Origin: Fomes fomentarius
Lineage: Eukaryota; Basidiomycota; Agaricomycetes; Polyporales; Polyporaceae
Assembly: GCA_022606135.1 (NCBI GenBank)
Contig: JABYQN010000010.1
Location: 1,984,001 to 2,048,000, forward strand
Length of the DNA: 64,000 nucleotides
Direction of reading: 5' to 3'
This document shows positions 22,501 to 35,604 of this stretch, in pieces (positions within the stretch are counted from its first letter, which is position 1; each line of letters opens with the position of its first letter). The notes under the pieces are model-generated. The model saw only the letters and a program-made list of their open reading frames with translations, was not told the origin of the DNA and did no database searches. The translations under genes were made by a program, and so were the position numbers.

Positions 22501-23755
22501 ACTCGAAGACCAGAGAGGCGCAAGCTGCCGGCCCGCGTCTCAGTCAGCAGGTACCTGGCATGCCTCCTGCCATGCCACATCACAATCTGAACCCACGGGA
22601 AGCGTCCATCTCACTCGGTGGACTAGCGGCCCCGCGAGGAGAGCGCACCATGGAAGACATCTTTGCCATGTTGCAGAGTTCTGCGCAGGTCAGTACGAAG
22701 TACATACATTGTTGCGCGACTGCTGACGGACGCAAAAGAGTCATCGTGGCTCGCCACAGATTCCCCAGCAAGGCCGTATGCCGCCCCAAGGCCAGTTCCC
22801 GCCAACCGCTCTTGAACTTCAGCTCTTGCAACAGCAGCAGCAGCAGCTCCACCAACAGCAGCTCGCTCAAAACCGACTCGAGTCCCTCTATGACAGCCGC
22901 CTGGATGATAGGAATTTCGTGCCTGATGGTCTTGTCCCTGGCCTTCGTCCCGCACCTCCCCGCTCGCGCAGCCGGGAGTCTGGTGCTGTCCTCTTCAACG
23001 AACAAATTGACGATCCCCTGCATTTTAATGTCCAGCGGCTCACGCAACAACGCAACTTGGAGCAACTGTACAACAATGGGCCAGTGCCCTCGGCGATGTA
23101 CAACCAGCAAGCAGGAATGCTTCGCAACGGCAGCCTTCCCATGCAGCAGGGCCAATTCCGCGGCGCCTCGCCCATCTCTAGTCAGAACGCCTTACAAGCC
23201 CCATCGCAGCGTCTTCCTCCAGGGCTTGCAAACCTTGGTGGGCGTCCACCTCACGATCCGTCGCAGTACCTCGTATCAGGCGTCGGCATCCCTGGCGGCG
23301 GGTTGCACGGCGCGTCTCCCGCACAGCAGGTCTACAATACCTTCACCCAGGGAGGGCTCGGCTACAACGGGAACCCCCCTGTGCGCGGCCCACCGCCCCA
23401 GAACCTGTCGGTGAGTGCGATGGGAGGTTTGGGGCCGAACAACCTCGACCTTCGGGCGGCAAACCAAGCACAGCTGCTGGGGTTGGCTCAAGGAAACCTC
23501 GGTGGGGGTGGTGGGATGCGTGGTTCCGGGCCTGGATTCGGACCTCAACACGGCCCTGTGGCTCTGTCCGCATCGCACGTCGCAATGCGCCAGCAACTGC
23601 AACAGCAACAACAGCAACAGCAACAGCACATCCCTCCACACATGATGCAGCACCTTCTGCCGTCGCACATCCAGCAGCAGCAGAGCCTCTCTGGTGTGAA
23701 CAATCAAACGACCCAGGACCTGATGGCACTGTTGATGGGTGGCCACAGGGAGTGA
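19592..23755 (+). CDS. eIF4E-binding protein, 4E-T (EIF4ENIF1)-like
   Basis: The N terminus carries a canonical eIF4E-binding motif YxxxxL(hydrophobic): Y59-TRHE-L64-L65, followed by HISKSPLVCLPEG, the same arrangement as metazoan 4E-T (YTKEELL...). This predicts a translational repressor or P-body mRNA-decay factor that docks on cap-bound eIF4E. Next is a conserved-looking FKEWFGDWNEQ junction across an intron. A long Arg-Asp/Arg-Glu alternating region follows (about 20,650-21,200), then METYIPTTPGGGILGG and DSIQAWKKGMKEKERK. A Ser/Pro-rich stretch has MEDIFAMLQSSAQ near 22,650, and the C terminus is Gln-rich with LEQLYNNGPVPSAMYNQQ and DLMALLMGG. There are at least six introns. The 4E-T assignment rests on the motif and layout. 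Most of the protein is disordered. Confidence 0.75.
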
Positions 23756-26700
23756 GTTGGAGGCGGGCGAGATTGTTGACTCCTCTTAGTGGGTTTGAAG
23801 CTTGAACACCGGAACACGCGGGCATCCAAACGTGTTATGATATTGTAATGTGCATATCCATTCCCAATCCCTCTCGTTCTATGCATTCGCCATTCGTTCT
23901 TCTCTCATGTCGCTATTGTTAACTCTTGACTCTGTACTTAATCTTGACACACGCGCGTACCTTGACTGTAGACAGCGAGAGAGGGTCCCTGCACGGTTCC
24001 TGACGAAGATGGCGCCACAGCCCGTGGCTGAAGCCTTGTGTCAGAATCTGGCAATATGAAGGGTGCATGTAAAGGGTCAGGGCGCACTAAGGCCTGTGTT
24101 TCGGCGACGACGGTTGGGACGTGTGGACGAGTTTCGGTATGGGAGGTGGTTCCTTCCATACGGTGGCTGGAGACCGGTTTTGGCCATCAGTCAGACAGAC
24201 TCGCATTAGCAGCTGGCAGCTGGGCTCTACGTCATCGTTGCCAAGTATAGTAGCTTCTGGCCACGGCCGTCCACTTCGTTTCTGATCCCAACCCGATGCT
24301 TTCCAAATTCCCGATCTACTTCCACGCAGATCGTTTTCACCTTCGAGACCTCCAGCTGGACCACGGAAAGGTGGTATGTAGAAGAGAATGATAATGCCAG
24401 CGCATGGAGGATAGGTCGCCACTGCTCCACGCAGAGATGACATGCAGCCCGACTCCGACAATCATGGAGGGAGCGACCCCTCTGCGCCTCTGAGCATCTG
24501 GCCATGGATCTGATCCGTGCATCCGGGAACTTTAAGAAGTGGAAGGACAGGACCCGCGTGGTGGGAGCTGTGGGAAAGGCAGGGTTTGTCAGCAGGAGTC
24601 GGACGGCCTTGAGGATGCCTTTTGGGGAAGGTGTGCAGCCGCGGTCGCGCCTTGTTTTCGCAAGTTGCCAGTGGTCTTGTGCACGCACGTCCTTCTCAAC
24701 TCTTCCTACTACCTCCGACTGAGCGAGAGCTTATTCTATTTCAATCCGGCACCACATGCCCCCCGCGGCCTTCTCCCTTTGAGACAGCCGTTTAGTCTTG
24801 TCCGTCCTGATCCATTTTCTCCCCATCTTTTGTCTCACTCAGTTCCCCACCGCCTGCAACTAGCTTCACTTCCATCGCATTTCCGCTCAACGCGATGGAT
24901 ACGCGAACACAACAGCACTTCGGAAGCTGTTACAAACATATGCTTGATCGCCCTGCTCGCTGCGCGCCGTAGTGTGTACGGTACTTACTGTTCACTTGCT
25001 GAATTCGCCTGCAGCGCCCCCTCGGCCTTCGGCTCTCCGGCAGTGGACCCTCACGCCAGCTTCGAAAACTTGCGATCACGCTCGTTCTTTCTCGCGCGAA
25101 GGTCGTGCGCTGCACGCTTGACGAGTTCTATTACTCCCAGCGCCGTCCCGGACAACTGTAAGGCGGCCATTGGCCGCCTTCTTATCCTCCTGTGTGAACC
25201 CGTTATAACAGCTCTTATGCCCGCGATACGTATCTGATAGCCCCAACGCATCTCCGTTCCCATCCTCTGAGTGCAATAAACCCGCGTTAGCTACGTGCTC
25301 AGGCTAGAAGCTCCTGATGGACGTCTACTCCGCGCCCACCGAATTCCTAGGTGGCGTGCCGCTGTACGTACACCATGAATCTCTGCCAGGCGGGCAGACG
25401 TTTAAGGCAATGCCTCTCTCCCTCATACCTTTAGTGGGCATCGGCCTCACAGGCAGGATTGCCAGATGCCTGGCGGAAGCGCGGGAGAGTCGAAGCCACC
25501 ACGTTGAATCCAAGTCGCATAATCCTGCTCCATTCATGAAAGTACTTACCAGGATGGGAAGAATTCGAAGTGAACGCCAAGGGCGGCGTCCCGCGGTGGG
25601 TGCGCCATTTGCGTCCGGAAGATGCGCCATGGCATTTCCTGTGCAGTACGCGCGCCACGGGTCGCCACTTGTGCGCATGTCCAGGGCGAGTCGCGCGATG
25701 GCGAAGGCCGCACTGACAGCTCCGAAATTGGACGCAGGAACGCACAGGAAGGGTGGGGCATGTAACATGTTGCCCGCCGTCGGACGATAGCTCCGGGGCG
25801 CAGCGACTTCGACTTTCCCCGAGGCCGCCACCCTGTGTGGAGGAGCGGTGACAGGCTATCAGAATGTACGTGGCTGTCGAGAGGCGCCTTCAATGGCTCT
25901 TCGACGTCAGGAGTACGTCAACGAGGACAGAACCCCGCACCGTCGTGCGCTCTGCTCCTACGGGAGAGCGCTTTGATTGATTCGATAAGGTGACTGATGG
26001 GAAGTAGAATGCTGAGAGCGGTGTTGTGCGGGTGAAGAGAAGCATTCTGGCCTGAGATGATTGTAAAATGATCCTTGTAACCGTAATATCAAGAGACGCT
26101 CTCAACTGATATGAATTCTCGAATGGCACGAGCGAGTGCGTCTAGGACGTTCGTGACCAACATCGCCGGCGTTGCTCTTGTAGGGATCTGAGTACGGTGA
26201 TGTTCAGATCTCCAATGGCCAAGAGGCTGGAACATGGTGATTGCCCGTTCGAAGCGAGGATGATCCCAGCCTGAGCCAGGTACTGCCGGTATTTAGCGAA
26301 CTTGCCTGAATCACTGTGACGCACAGGGAGATGCAAAAGGGCGCAATACGAGAGTCAAGACAGTAATCGGGTAGGGCTACAAGTCATGGATCAGTAATGG
26401 GTTGACTGCACGGTGTCACAAACGGCGATGGCATTACTCGGGCGCAAGAGGCTGTCGGACGGAGAAGCAGGGACTTACCTAAAGCATGAGATATGAGCCG
26501 GATCTAGATGGAGAGCTGCCTGCAGGCAAAAAACGTGTTCGAAGTTCACGCAGCTCTCGGGCAGAAAAGGGCCAATGGGCAAAGGTTCCGAGGGCATTAG
26601 AGTCGGCGCGCAAAGACATCTAAGCGGACACGCCTTTTGTGCGTTGTTGATCGACCTACCCGCCAGCTACGTTTCACCGGCACCTCCACCTTTGAAGTAC

Positions 26701-28322
26701 TTGGTCGTCGACAGCAGACGTAGCTCTCTCCTCTCCCCTGCGCACGCCAGCGAGCTTCCTCAGGCAGCTTCGTTGGTCACAGTCACCGAGTGCTGAACAG
26801 GTCACCTTTTGTGGTCGACTTCTCCGCTCAGTGCCTTCCTCCCTCCCCCCCGGCACCAGCTCTCTGTGGTCTTCGCGCTCGTCGTGAATTACCTCGTGTT
26901 GGTCGCCCCATCCTCATAGAAGACGGCTGCTTTCGCCCGAAGTCCTTCTTTTGCAACTATACAGTCACTCTTTCGGTCTCGATCGGTCCTGCCTTTCGCG
27001 ACAATAATCCAGCAAGAACTTTAATCAGTAAGGTCGGCACTTAATTCCCCTCCGTTCGCCGTGGTCGTCGCAAGAAAGCTTACTCGGCAACTGCGTCTGT
27101 GAGTCGGGGGTGTGCAGTGGAATGGAGAGCGGATGATTGGACGGTGCTGACGGGCTTGTGTGTGCGACAGATTTTGCAGGCTCAAGACTGGTCGAATCTG
27201 ATCGAGTGGATCGACGACAAGGACATCAATACAGGAGTGCAAGAGGAGAGCAGGATTTGCGATCGCCGGTGAGTCTCTTGAATATCATTTCCCTTCCATA
27301 CGGCGGCATCGAGGAACGTGGCGCGTGGGAACCGGAGGGCGCTCGGTCACCGATCACGCTGGAGCTGAGTCCTGCATGCACGCTACCTACCGTCTGTGGC
27401 ATTGTGTGCTAGTCTCAGGTTTGCGTTCCATTGTCTTCCATTCAAGGGGCTCCCGGGAGCACTCGTTCGCCGTGATTGTCATGGGATGCTGGACGACGTC
27501 GGTGGGGGCGATGGCGATGTCATGGCCAAGGTGTGCGGGGGCACGAGGCATCTGATGCAGTGACGAGGCCCTGAACGATAACATCGGGAGTCATCTTTCA
27601 CGAGGCCTGGTTATTATCGGATTATTATCCGTCATTTTAGGCCTCTGTAGTCGCTCATTGTCCCTTTCCCATCAACTTTCCGCGCCTATTCGCCCGCCCC
27701 GAGTTCCCGGGTCTCTTATATCTCTATTCGGTCACCCCTTCTCCCTCCTTCGTCCTCCCCGCCTTGGATTCGACGTTTGCAACGTCCTCCTCCCATCATC
27801 CTCTCGCCCTCCCTCTCCATTCTCCCTTATACTCGTAACGATTCACTCACGATCTTTTAATCACGTCCATTTAGCAGCAACGGCTTCTTCTCAATCTCCG
27901 GCGTCTGCTAAACCACCCACATCACTTGCGTATTTCGCAGGATTTGCATGAGCATATTGTTTTCCTGTGAGTCAATTCTTGCCATATGCCCTCTTTCCCT
28001 CTCGTTCGGGGCATGCTTGGGCCATCTTCAGCTCCAGAGCCTCTTTTGAGGGTGTGACGATCGGACGCCAATGTCGTCTTCGCGTGTATTTCGCCCCCCG
28101 CTCGTGAAATAGTCATGTTCATCCCGCTCTCACAATGACTATCCCCTCTCTTCCTTCGACTCTTCTTGTGTCCTTCGACCCTGAGCGCACCATCTTCTTG
28201 ATTACTCGCCAAGTCTCGCACTTAGCAAAAGACAGTGATTAGCTATTCTGCGACGTTCACCCGTTTAGTCTCGAGACCAGTCTCAACAGCTCGCACAACT
28301 TCAGTCATATCGTGTCTTCACG
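23756..28322. other. 4.6 kb without a recognisable protein gene
   Basis: This is the longest gene-free interval in the window. Open frames exist (for example plus 24,539-25,237 and opposed frames around 25,317-25,831), but they are Arg/Ser/Pro-rich, lack recognisable domains, and lie antisense to one another as chance ORFs do. The right-hand part (about 26,700-28,320) is pyrimidine-rich with scattered GTGAGT and CAG sites and probably contains the promoter and a long, possibly spliced 5' leader of the G1 cyclin. A non-coding RNA is possible. I see no terminal repeats or transposase-like protein. Confidence 0.5.
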
Positions 28323-29814
28323 ATGCCTATCGTCTCATCTTTTGTTGATTTGGCTTCTCACATGAGTTCTTCGTCCAGCCTTCCGGTAGCAGGTCCCAGC
28401 TTCCCTTCCCTCCCTTCCCCCGATTCAACTATGAAGGACGTCTCAAACTCGTCCAGGGCGTCGCGCCCTTCGGCCTACCCGAAGAAGAAGCCGTCACCCT
28501 ACGGCGTCACCAAGTCTTCGCGGCGACAATCACCACTCTATTCCGGATGTTCCGCCATAAAGAAGACGCCGCGCGTCGCGAAAGCGGAGATGATAGCGCA
28601 GCGTCAGAGGTACGCCTATATCAGTGCTCTCAGGCGAGAGGGTATCTACCTTGAGGAGGAGTACCATGAGGAGATTCGCGCGTATATGCACGACATGGAG
28701 GTACGTTGCATGCGCGAACTTTTTCCTCTGTATGCGGGATGCTAAGTCTCATGGTGTATAGCGACTCACAATGTGTTCGCTATCGTCCATGGATCAGCAA
28801 CCCGAGATCCGGTGGCATATGCGTCCATGTCTCGTCGATTTTCTTGTCGAGCTTCACTTCATGTTTCGCCTCCGCCCCGAAACCCTCTACCTGGCGCTTA
28901 ACATCATTGACCGCTATGTCTCCAAGCGCGTTGTATATGTGAAGCATTACCAGCTAGTTGGGTGCGCGGCGTTGTGGATCGCTGCGAAGTTCGAGGACGC
29001 AAAGGAGCGCGTTCCAACCGTCAACGACTTAGCGCAAATGTGCCAGGCAACGTACGACGAGACTGCGTTCATCCAAATGGAAGGTCACGTTCTGTCGACC
29101 ATCCAGTGGACTCTAGGTCACCCCACCGCAGAGTCATGGCTGCGCATCCTCTGCTGCGGACCGATTGTCGAAGAGCAGAAGGTCCAGCATGTCGCGCGCT
29201 TCCTGATGGAGACCACCCTCTTCTATCGCGAATTCGTGCAATACCCTTCGTCCGCCATTGCTTTGGGTGCGCTCTCGCTCGCTCGCTTCCTCTGTGGCAA
29301 GGGTCGCCGGATCTTTGAAGAGACCGAGGAATGCTTGGAAATCGTCGACCATCTGGACAACCGGTTGGCGAAGCATGCGAACGATCTCTCCGAGACCCTC
29401 GTCAAGAAGTACTCGTACGCGTTCTATTCCAAGGCGGCAACGTTTGTTCTGCAGTTCTACCTCCAAGGCGGACGGTTCCAGCGTCAACCCCTTGTAACAC
29501 TGCCCATGACGCCTGTGCGCACCTACTCTCCCAAGGTCTGCACACCCATGAGCGTCTCCACGACGGCGTCAGACTTCTCGGACGACATGCCCACCACGCC
29601 TACCAGCCCCATCCTCTCGAGCGATGCATTCTCTGGTTCGTACATGTCGGACGACAAGGAGAACTTGCCTTCGCCGAAGTTCGAGCCGACGATCAACAAG
29701 TCTCTCATCGAGCAGGTCCCCGAGCAGTTCCTCCCACATGAGTTCGTCGCCTACCAGCGACAGGCTCTTCACAACCTGAACATGTCGTCACCACGACCTG
29801 CTATGGTTTCATGA
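28323..29814 (+). CDS. G1-type cyclin (Cln/Puc1-like)
   Basis: This is a cyclin that should activate Cdk1/Cdc28 at G1/S. Two exons (28323-28700, 28762-29814; GAG|GTACGT...TATAG) give 476 residues. The cyclin N-box begins around residue 110 with YHEEIRAYMHDMERLT, then RPCLVDFLVELHFMFRL, LYLALNIIDRYVSKRVV and QLVGCAALWIAAKFED. The C-terminal cyclin fold follows (MLSTIQW-like TIQWTLGHPTAESWL, FLMETTLFYREF, SLARFLCG). The N terminus is basic and Ser-rich. The C terminus is rich in Ser/Thr-Pro (TPTSPILSS, DDKENLPSPKF), as expected for Cdk-phosphorylated, unstable G1 cyclins. The MRPCLVDF and KFED residues are typical of B-type/Cln cyclins. The start ATG has context CACGATGCC. Confidence 0.9.
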
Positions 29815-32296
29815 GACTGCCTCTTCCCCCCACCACGCTCTCATTTGCCCTCTCCGCCGTCATTCCCACCCTCGCTGGTGTATAAGGTTGTAAAAAGCTT
29901 TCCTAACGCTTTCATCCATCCTGCAATCCTCTGTCGCACAAAATGTATCACCACATCATACACGTCGTTCATCGGCATCCCGCAAGCATTCGTCTGGTCA
30001 TCATCACATCGACTCATCATCCATGCATTCTTTACCCCTGCAATTGTCCCCTGTTTCTCTGTGCCAGACGCTGTCGCCTATACGAGTACAAGAACGAAGT
30101 CGAATTGGACGGCTCCATCCCTCAGGAAGCACCGCCGTGTACGCATTTCCTCGTGTACGATTACGGACCGCGCAGTTTCCGGTGTATCCGTCGTTCGACT
30201 GCATTCTGGCACTGGCTTTCATTCCACGCGAACACTCTTCCGCGATCGTTCACACATATCCTACCATATGCATTCCGCCTTTCCTTCCTGCGCACCTCTC
30301 CCCGGATCGTATTGCGCGACGAACCAGGTCGCTTCATTGTTCTCGACCCAATTAAGTCACCGCCTTCGTTCTATCTTATTCTTCAAGTTTATTGTACATC
30401 CTTTGTCGACCACCACCTGCATTCTGATCCTGTTGCGCATTGTGTCATATCGTCCGTTTAGTCACCTTCGTCCGTACACTCGTCAATGTCGCAGCATCGA
30501 ACCAACCCACAATCACTGTCGTAGTCTGAGCCTGAAGGGCTCGCCGCACTGTCTCGCGCAACTCCTGTCGTTTATATTACCAAGTCAACCGCGCATCCAA
30601 ATTACATTATTGTGTATGGATCTGCGGCGCAAGGAAGGCCCACACGCAATATTGCGCATGTAAACCATCCCATTATCATTCTTGCATTCCGCTGCCGCAC
30701 TGACAGTTGTAGGCTAAAGATCGTTGACAGGTGCGCTAGTCAGTGCCTCTTGGTATCGATCTTTTGAGATATTGGCTGCAATTACAAGTTAGGGCGCGTC
30801 CATTCCTGCCATTGGAATGACCACGCTAATCACGCTATACGTTGCTGCGGTGGAGGAGTTGGTCCCAACGTAGCACAAGGCAGCATTGGTGATCGGGCGC
30901 GCGGACAGTGTTCTGTTCCTTCCATGTAACCAAGGTGAGGTAAGATTCGCTCTGGGCTTCACACAGAGAAGGCCCGGCGAGAGCGCGTCGAAGCCGCTCA
31001 GTTTGGATGATCCAGGCACGGGGTCCACGGAGGAATGATGCTGGGACATCATGGAATTCGCTGCCTCCCCGGCCCCTCGCGGTGCGATCTCCGCTACATC
31101 ATTAATTGGCTTGCGGTGCTGAGCGGTGCGGTGCATTGGTCTTGTGCGCGGCGAAATTGTGCATGCTATGTACACGCGTACGGGTCCGTGCCCCGCCGTT
31201 CTGCTGTGGATCCAACGGAGAACGGAGATCATGGATTATCGAGTGGCACTGGTAAGTAGTAACTCTTGGCCCGCGATACTCTCAGCAGCTGTGGGATCAG
31301 AGGTGTTTTGCCGGTGTATTTTTCCAGGCTTGATTCGGGGTAACCCCAGGCAGACATGTCTCCAGTGTTTGGAATGACGTGGATGTTGCATTGATGCCTA
31401 GAGAGGATCGTCCGACCCGCCATTCAGGACTGTGGATTCACTCAGGGCCTGCCCGCAGCCCAAGCGTCGGTTCTATCCCCGATGCACCGCAATCGCTTGG
31501 TTGATGTTGTGCAATCTGTTTATCGGGCCCGGGGCCGGGGCGACCTCGTCATTGACGACGTATTACACATGTGCTGCGTGACTGCGTATACCTCGCTACG
31601 TGCTCACCGGATCCGGAGAACTCGTCGACGGCGGTCGGCGTCGGTGCCACTCGCCAGTGTGGGGAGGCATGACCGCGGCAAGATGACCGCTAGTTCCGTG
31701 TTCCCGCCATTGGAATGGTGAACTACTATTACAGTATCGTAGACAGGTACAATGCGTGTGTATGCGTCCTAGTCCAAGGACCGGTGATCGTCGACTATAA
31801 CGCTAGCGCAAATGCAAGAAGTGAATACCAGAGAGACGGTGTGTGGGCTGCTGAGGTATGTATTTGCACGAATTGCAAGCAACCACTCAGTGTGCGCAGA
31901 ACTTTACTGTAGACTGCTTAACGCCCGACGAAGAGCTCACTAAGAGAGCTGCTAAGAGCCCCGACAGGGGTCAGATCGACCGCATGTCGCAGTGGGTGCG
32001 TCTGATGCTACTATGTTTAAATTCTGGACGATCAATCACATCGCAACCGACCTCCAATATCGTACATACTTATACTAACAATGTAAAAGACTACTATCCC
32101 TACTACGTTTTATTTTCACTGTGCCGAGCTCGGGCACGCCATCGAATTCACGCACGGTCCGGAGCAACCCCGTCGCCCAATCGTACCACCGCCCACACCA
32201 TATGCAACGATCCAAGCCTTCCACCGCTCGTGCCACCCGGGTAAGACATTTCCGGACAGCATGAATGTTCCTTATCGTCATTGTCAAGATGGTCGC
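29815..32296. other. 2.5 kb intergenic, no gene recognised
   Basis: This interval contains the cyclin 3' UTR and the 3' end of the oxidoreductase gene. Frames of 100-270 codons exist (for example plus 29,845-30,663), but they are overlapping, Ser/His/Arg-rich and without family signatures, so I treat them as chance. No RNA gene or repeat is evident. Confidence 0.45.
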
Positions 32297-34445
32297 TCAC
32301 TCGAGCAGCCAGTCGTTCCCAGACTGCTTGATCGTCACGGGCCGCTTCTCGTCGAGGCTGATGCGCCCGGCGTTGAGGATGGCCGTGGTGAGGATGGTGT
32401 TGGCGAGCGTCGGGAAGCCGTGCTTGTCGTACTCGCTTGGCTGCGTCTGGCCTGCGTTGACGCTGCGCGCGGCGTCGATGAACTTCTCGATCGAGATGTA
32501 GCCATACCCGCGCTGGCCGTCGAAGTGCCCGCTCTCGGACGGCGAGTACTTCATGCTGCACGTTGTGATCGGCGAAGCAGCGTATCAGGGAACCGTCAAG
32601 TGCAGCCGATGGGAGGGTCACAAAATTTGAGCAATGGGGGTGTAATAACGGGTGGTTCGATGAAGGGATGTGCAATTGGCAGAGGATTATCATATAGAGA
32701 TGGCGCAGGCGTTCAGTCCGGCGTAAGCGGATGATTAAGAAGACAGATGTACGCACTAGAATGGGTTTGACCACGCTTTGCCGGTCTCATCATTGACGAT
32801 GTCGTAACCACGGTGGGCTTGGTCGACGTTGATCTCGCCCTGTGGGAATGGGTACACAATCAGACATACGCACACAGAAGATCACTAATGTGAATAACTG
32901 CAGTGCTGCGCGTGTGCGAGACCACAAGAAACGGTACATGATGCGATCTGATTTACGACGCACCTTTTCGGCCATATAATACCAGTGCTGCGCGGTGTGC
33001 ACACCGGACTTGAGAGGAGCAGTCCAGGACGCGGTGTATACAGCGGTACCCTTGTGCTTCGAGCTGGTGAGGGACTGCCAGTCAACCAGAAGGGTGATGG
33101 TGTCTTCCGTTTGCGGGACACAGTTGAACGGCTCGCTGGTGGCAATGCCGGTAGCAGCGCTCGCAGTGACACGCGTGGGGACGGCCCTGCCCTGCATGAT
33201 CCAGCAATGGATATCGATGTGGTGAGAAGACAGATAGTAGCTGTTTCGCCAACTCAGAAGGGATTTCCAGTGGTATATATTGTAGTTTATACCTAATGTC
33301 CGAGTCTTTGCCTGCCCACGCACGGAAAGTCTCGAGTTGGCTCTTCGGCTGGCTCATCCATGCGCTGAAGAAGTTGAACTCGCCCAAGGAAGCCGCCCGC
33401 GCCTTCGCGTCACTGTAGACAGGGTCGAATCTATCCACAACGGGAGATGCATTAGCATGATTGAGGCGACAATGTTTTTGTTTTTCCCGTAAGCATCTTA
33501 CCGTTTGTGGTGCTCGACGAAGCAGACAACACCCTTCTTCTCAGCAGCAGCGACAAGCTCGGCGTGGTGCTTGAGCAGCTGGACCGCGGGTTTGGTAACG
33601 AGGACATGCAACCCACGCTCGATTGCGTAGAGGGCGATGGGGTAATGAGTGCCTGGAAGAATCAAGGTCGAAATAGTCCTGCCGTTCCTTCGGGAAGACT
33701 TACTGTCAGGAGTGAATATGATGACTGCATCCCCAGGTGAGAGCTTGTCAATGGCGGTTTTATCTGCGTGACTGATTGTGAGACGTGTCTCAGGTACCGT
33801 TGAGTACTCGGATGCTTACAGGCCTCCGCGTTCACAGAGTCCTCCTCCGGGTATGCATCAAACCTATAGCCTATGAGGGGCTAGAGACAGCAGGACACAT
33901 TCAAGAGGAAACGCACGAGACATCCAAGTCCTTGTAGACATTTGCGATGTTCTCCTGCAAGTGCTTCCGGATTGCAGGGAACTTGGAGCCGTTCACTCCG
34001 ACCATGCTCAGGTGACCGAGCTACGAAGTACGGACTCAGTATGCCGCAGAGCTGGCAAACAAAATTCACCCTCTGACCTTCCCTAGTCTTCGTAGATCGA
34101 AGCATGTGAGAGCAACCACCTAGCATGCGAAGTTGAGAGTAAGGACCCTAAGTAGAAGATGACAAACGTACGCCGATCTACAGTATTCGTCAGTGTCCCG
34201 ATCATTCTTGCAACTTTGGGATTACTCACCTTCTTGTCAGATTTCGAGGCCCCAGAACCAGTCCATCCTGTGGTGTACTCTCCCTTGGAGTTCAACAATC
34301 AGACAACATGATGTATTCTGGAGCAAGTCGCGACCTACGGTACCACCTGCAGATCGAGGGAGATCAGCTACTAGCAGAATTGCGGAATGCAACGCAGACA
34401 GTCACTTACACATCAAGACATTGAGTTTCTTCAGCTCGGACGACA
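32297..34445 (-). CDS. Gfo/Idh/MocA-family NAD(P)-dependent oxidoreductase (D-galacturonate reductase-like)
   Basis: This is a soluble sugar or sugar-acid dehydrogenase/reductase. The gene is broken by about ten small introns. The N terminus [21 protein letters not shown] forms the Rossmann start (GTGEYTTG). Further exons carry [49 protein letters not shown] (the KPA/KPL motif of the family) and [18 protein letters not shown]. They continue with [55 protein letters not shown] and the C terminus [15 protein letters not shown]. This arrangement resembles fungal proteins annotated as D-galacturonate reductase (GAR2 type). The substrate is inference. The terminal exon (32297-32554) ends NDWLLE. 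The start is the ATG at 34445, with a TATA-like element about 80 bases upstream. Confidence 0.8.
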
Positions 34446-34521
34446 TCGCGGAGGGCTAAGGGGTAATGGCAGAGAGATGGAGTGCAAAGAAAGTTGGGTC
34501 ATCAAGAACAGACGGAGGCCG

Positions 34522-34529
34522 TATATAAG
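34522..34529 (-). promoter_or_regulatory. TATA-like element upstream of the oxidoreductase
   Basis: TATATAAG on the plus strand (TTATATAC on the minus strand) lies about 77-84 bases upstream of the minus-strand start codon at 34445. That is a plausible distance for a regulated fungal promoter. The core is palindromic, so direction cannot be read from it. Confidence 0.45.
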
Positions 34530-35604
34530 TCCGTCCGAGGTTTGTCTCCTCTTCGAATTCTGCTACATGGGACACGGACCGACATGACCGACGGCCCGGT
34601 TGGCTTCTATGTGCGTCCCGAGGTGCTGAAGGACGCCGCAAAAGTGGCATACGGCCTTAAGCTCCACTCTCTCGTTCATGGTCACCGACACTGCTCGTCC
34701 AGCACAATTCACTCACAGACTCACAATATACCGCTATCTGTGTGGAGTCGATTGGTTCTCGACAAGCTCTCTGAGTTTGCTCAGAGTTCCTTCCACACCA
34801 TGAGATACGTTCTTCCCGCACTATGAAGTCTTTGGTGGAACTCGCAGAGTTGCGGACTCGGACAAGACGCGCATGGAAGCTGAGAGGATCATGGATATAC
34901 TTGGATCATGTCTTGAATGGGGGCATTGGACTCACTCGGTGGCCATCTGGAAGACTTCCAGCGGAAGTAATCTACCGCAGCCGCGGTACGATCGAGAGGT
35001 TCGTGGGTACAGACGTCAAGGTGAGCATGATCATTTTGTGCCCTCTTGGCCCCATGGTGTCCCTCTGTCCCTTTCGCATTCCCCCGTAAGGTCCGTCGCT
35101 CTTGCCCCCGCAGTGGAGGCTCCGCCTACGTGACCTCCGGAAATACTCATACCATCGTACCCTATCCGTACCCTTCACCGTATCCCGATATCCAGTGGAG
35201 GTTGTTGGCTCACCTCGGTTCTTGCGGATTCCGTATTATCAGGCTGTGCTAGGGCACGGTACAGGGCACCCTGGGCTTGATGATTGCTCTCTCAACGCGG
35301 CGGTAGGCAAGGATGGCCCCGGGGCCGAAGTTGAGCAAGCATAGGCGGAAAGCTGGACACCCCGAGGCAGGTCAGGCGGAGAAGGGCTGGAGAGGGCGTG
35401 TTGGATGGCGTCTGGGCCAGTGCCTTCCTGTATCGTTGCAAACTTGCAGCAGCGAGAAGAGTTGCTTCAAGCGCGTGAGGGGCACGTGGCGCAGGCGCGT
35501 TTTAGGAAATCATGACGTGCGGCGTAGGCCGGCAGTGGTGCTCTCTCAAAGACGTCCATGCTTGACTCGCCGGATATCACTACACTCACCTTCATGCACT
35601 CACC
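34530..35604. other. Intergenic, no gene recognised
   Basis: This region separates the oxidoreductase promoter from the start of the unknown gene. Several frames of 60-160 codons are present on the plus strand (for example 35,313-35,792, which overlaps the next gene in another frame). None has identifiable content. Confidence 0.4.

Noticed and set aside
24539..25237. 232-codon plus-strand frame
   Set aside because: No domain, biased composition, no splice partners, and it lies in a region with chance ORFs on both strands.
25317..25831. Opposed 157- and 168-codon frames
   Set aside because: They are near-complete mirror images on opposite strands without recognisable content, as expected for a GC-rich non-coding stretch.
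29845..30663. 272-codon plus-strand frame after the cyclin
   Set aside because: Ser/Thr/His/Cys-rich with overlapping frames in two registers. It is more likely 3' UTR and intergenic sequence.
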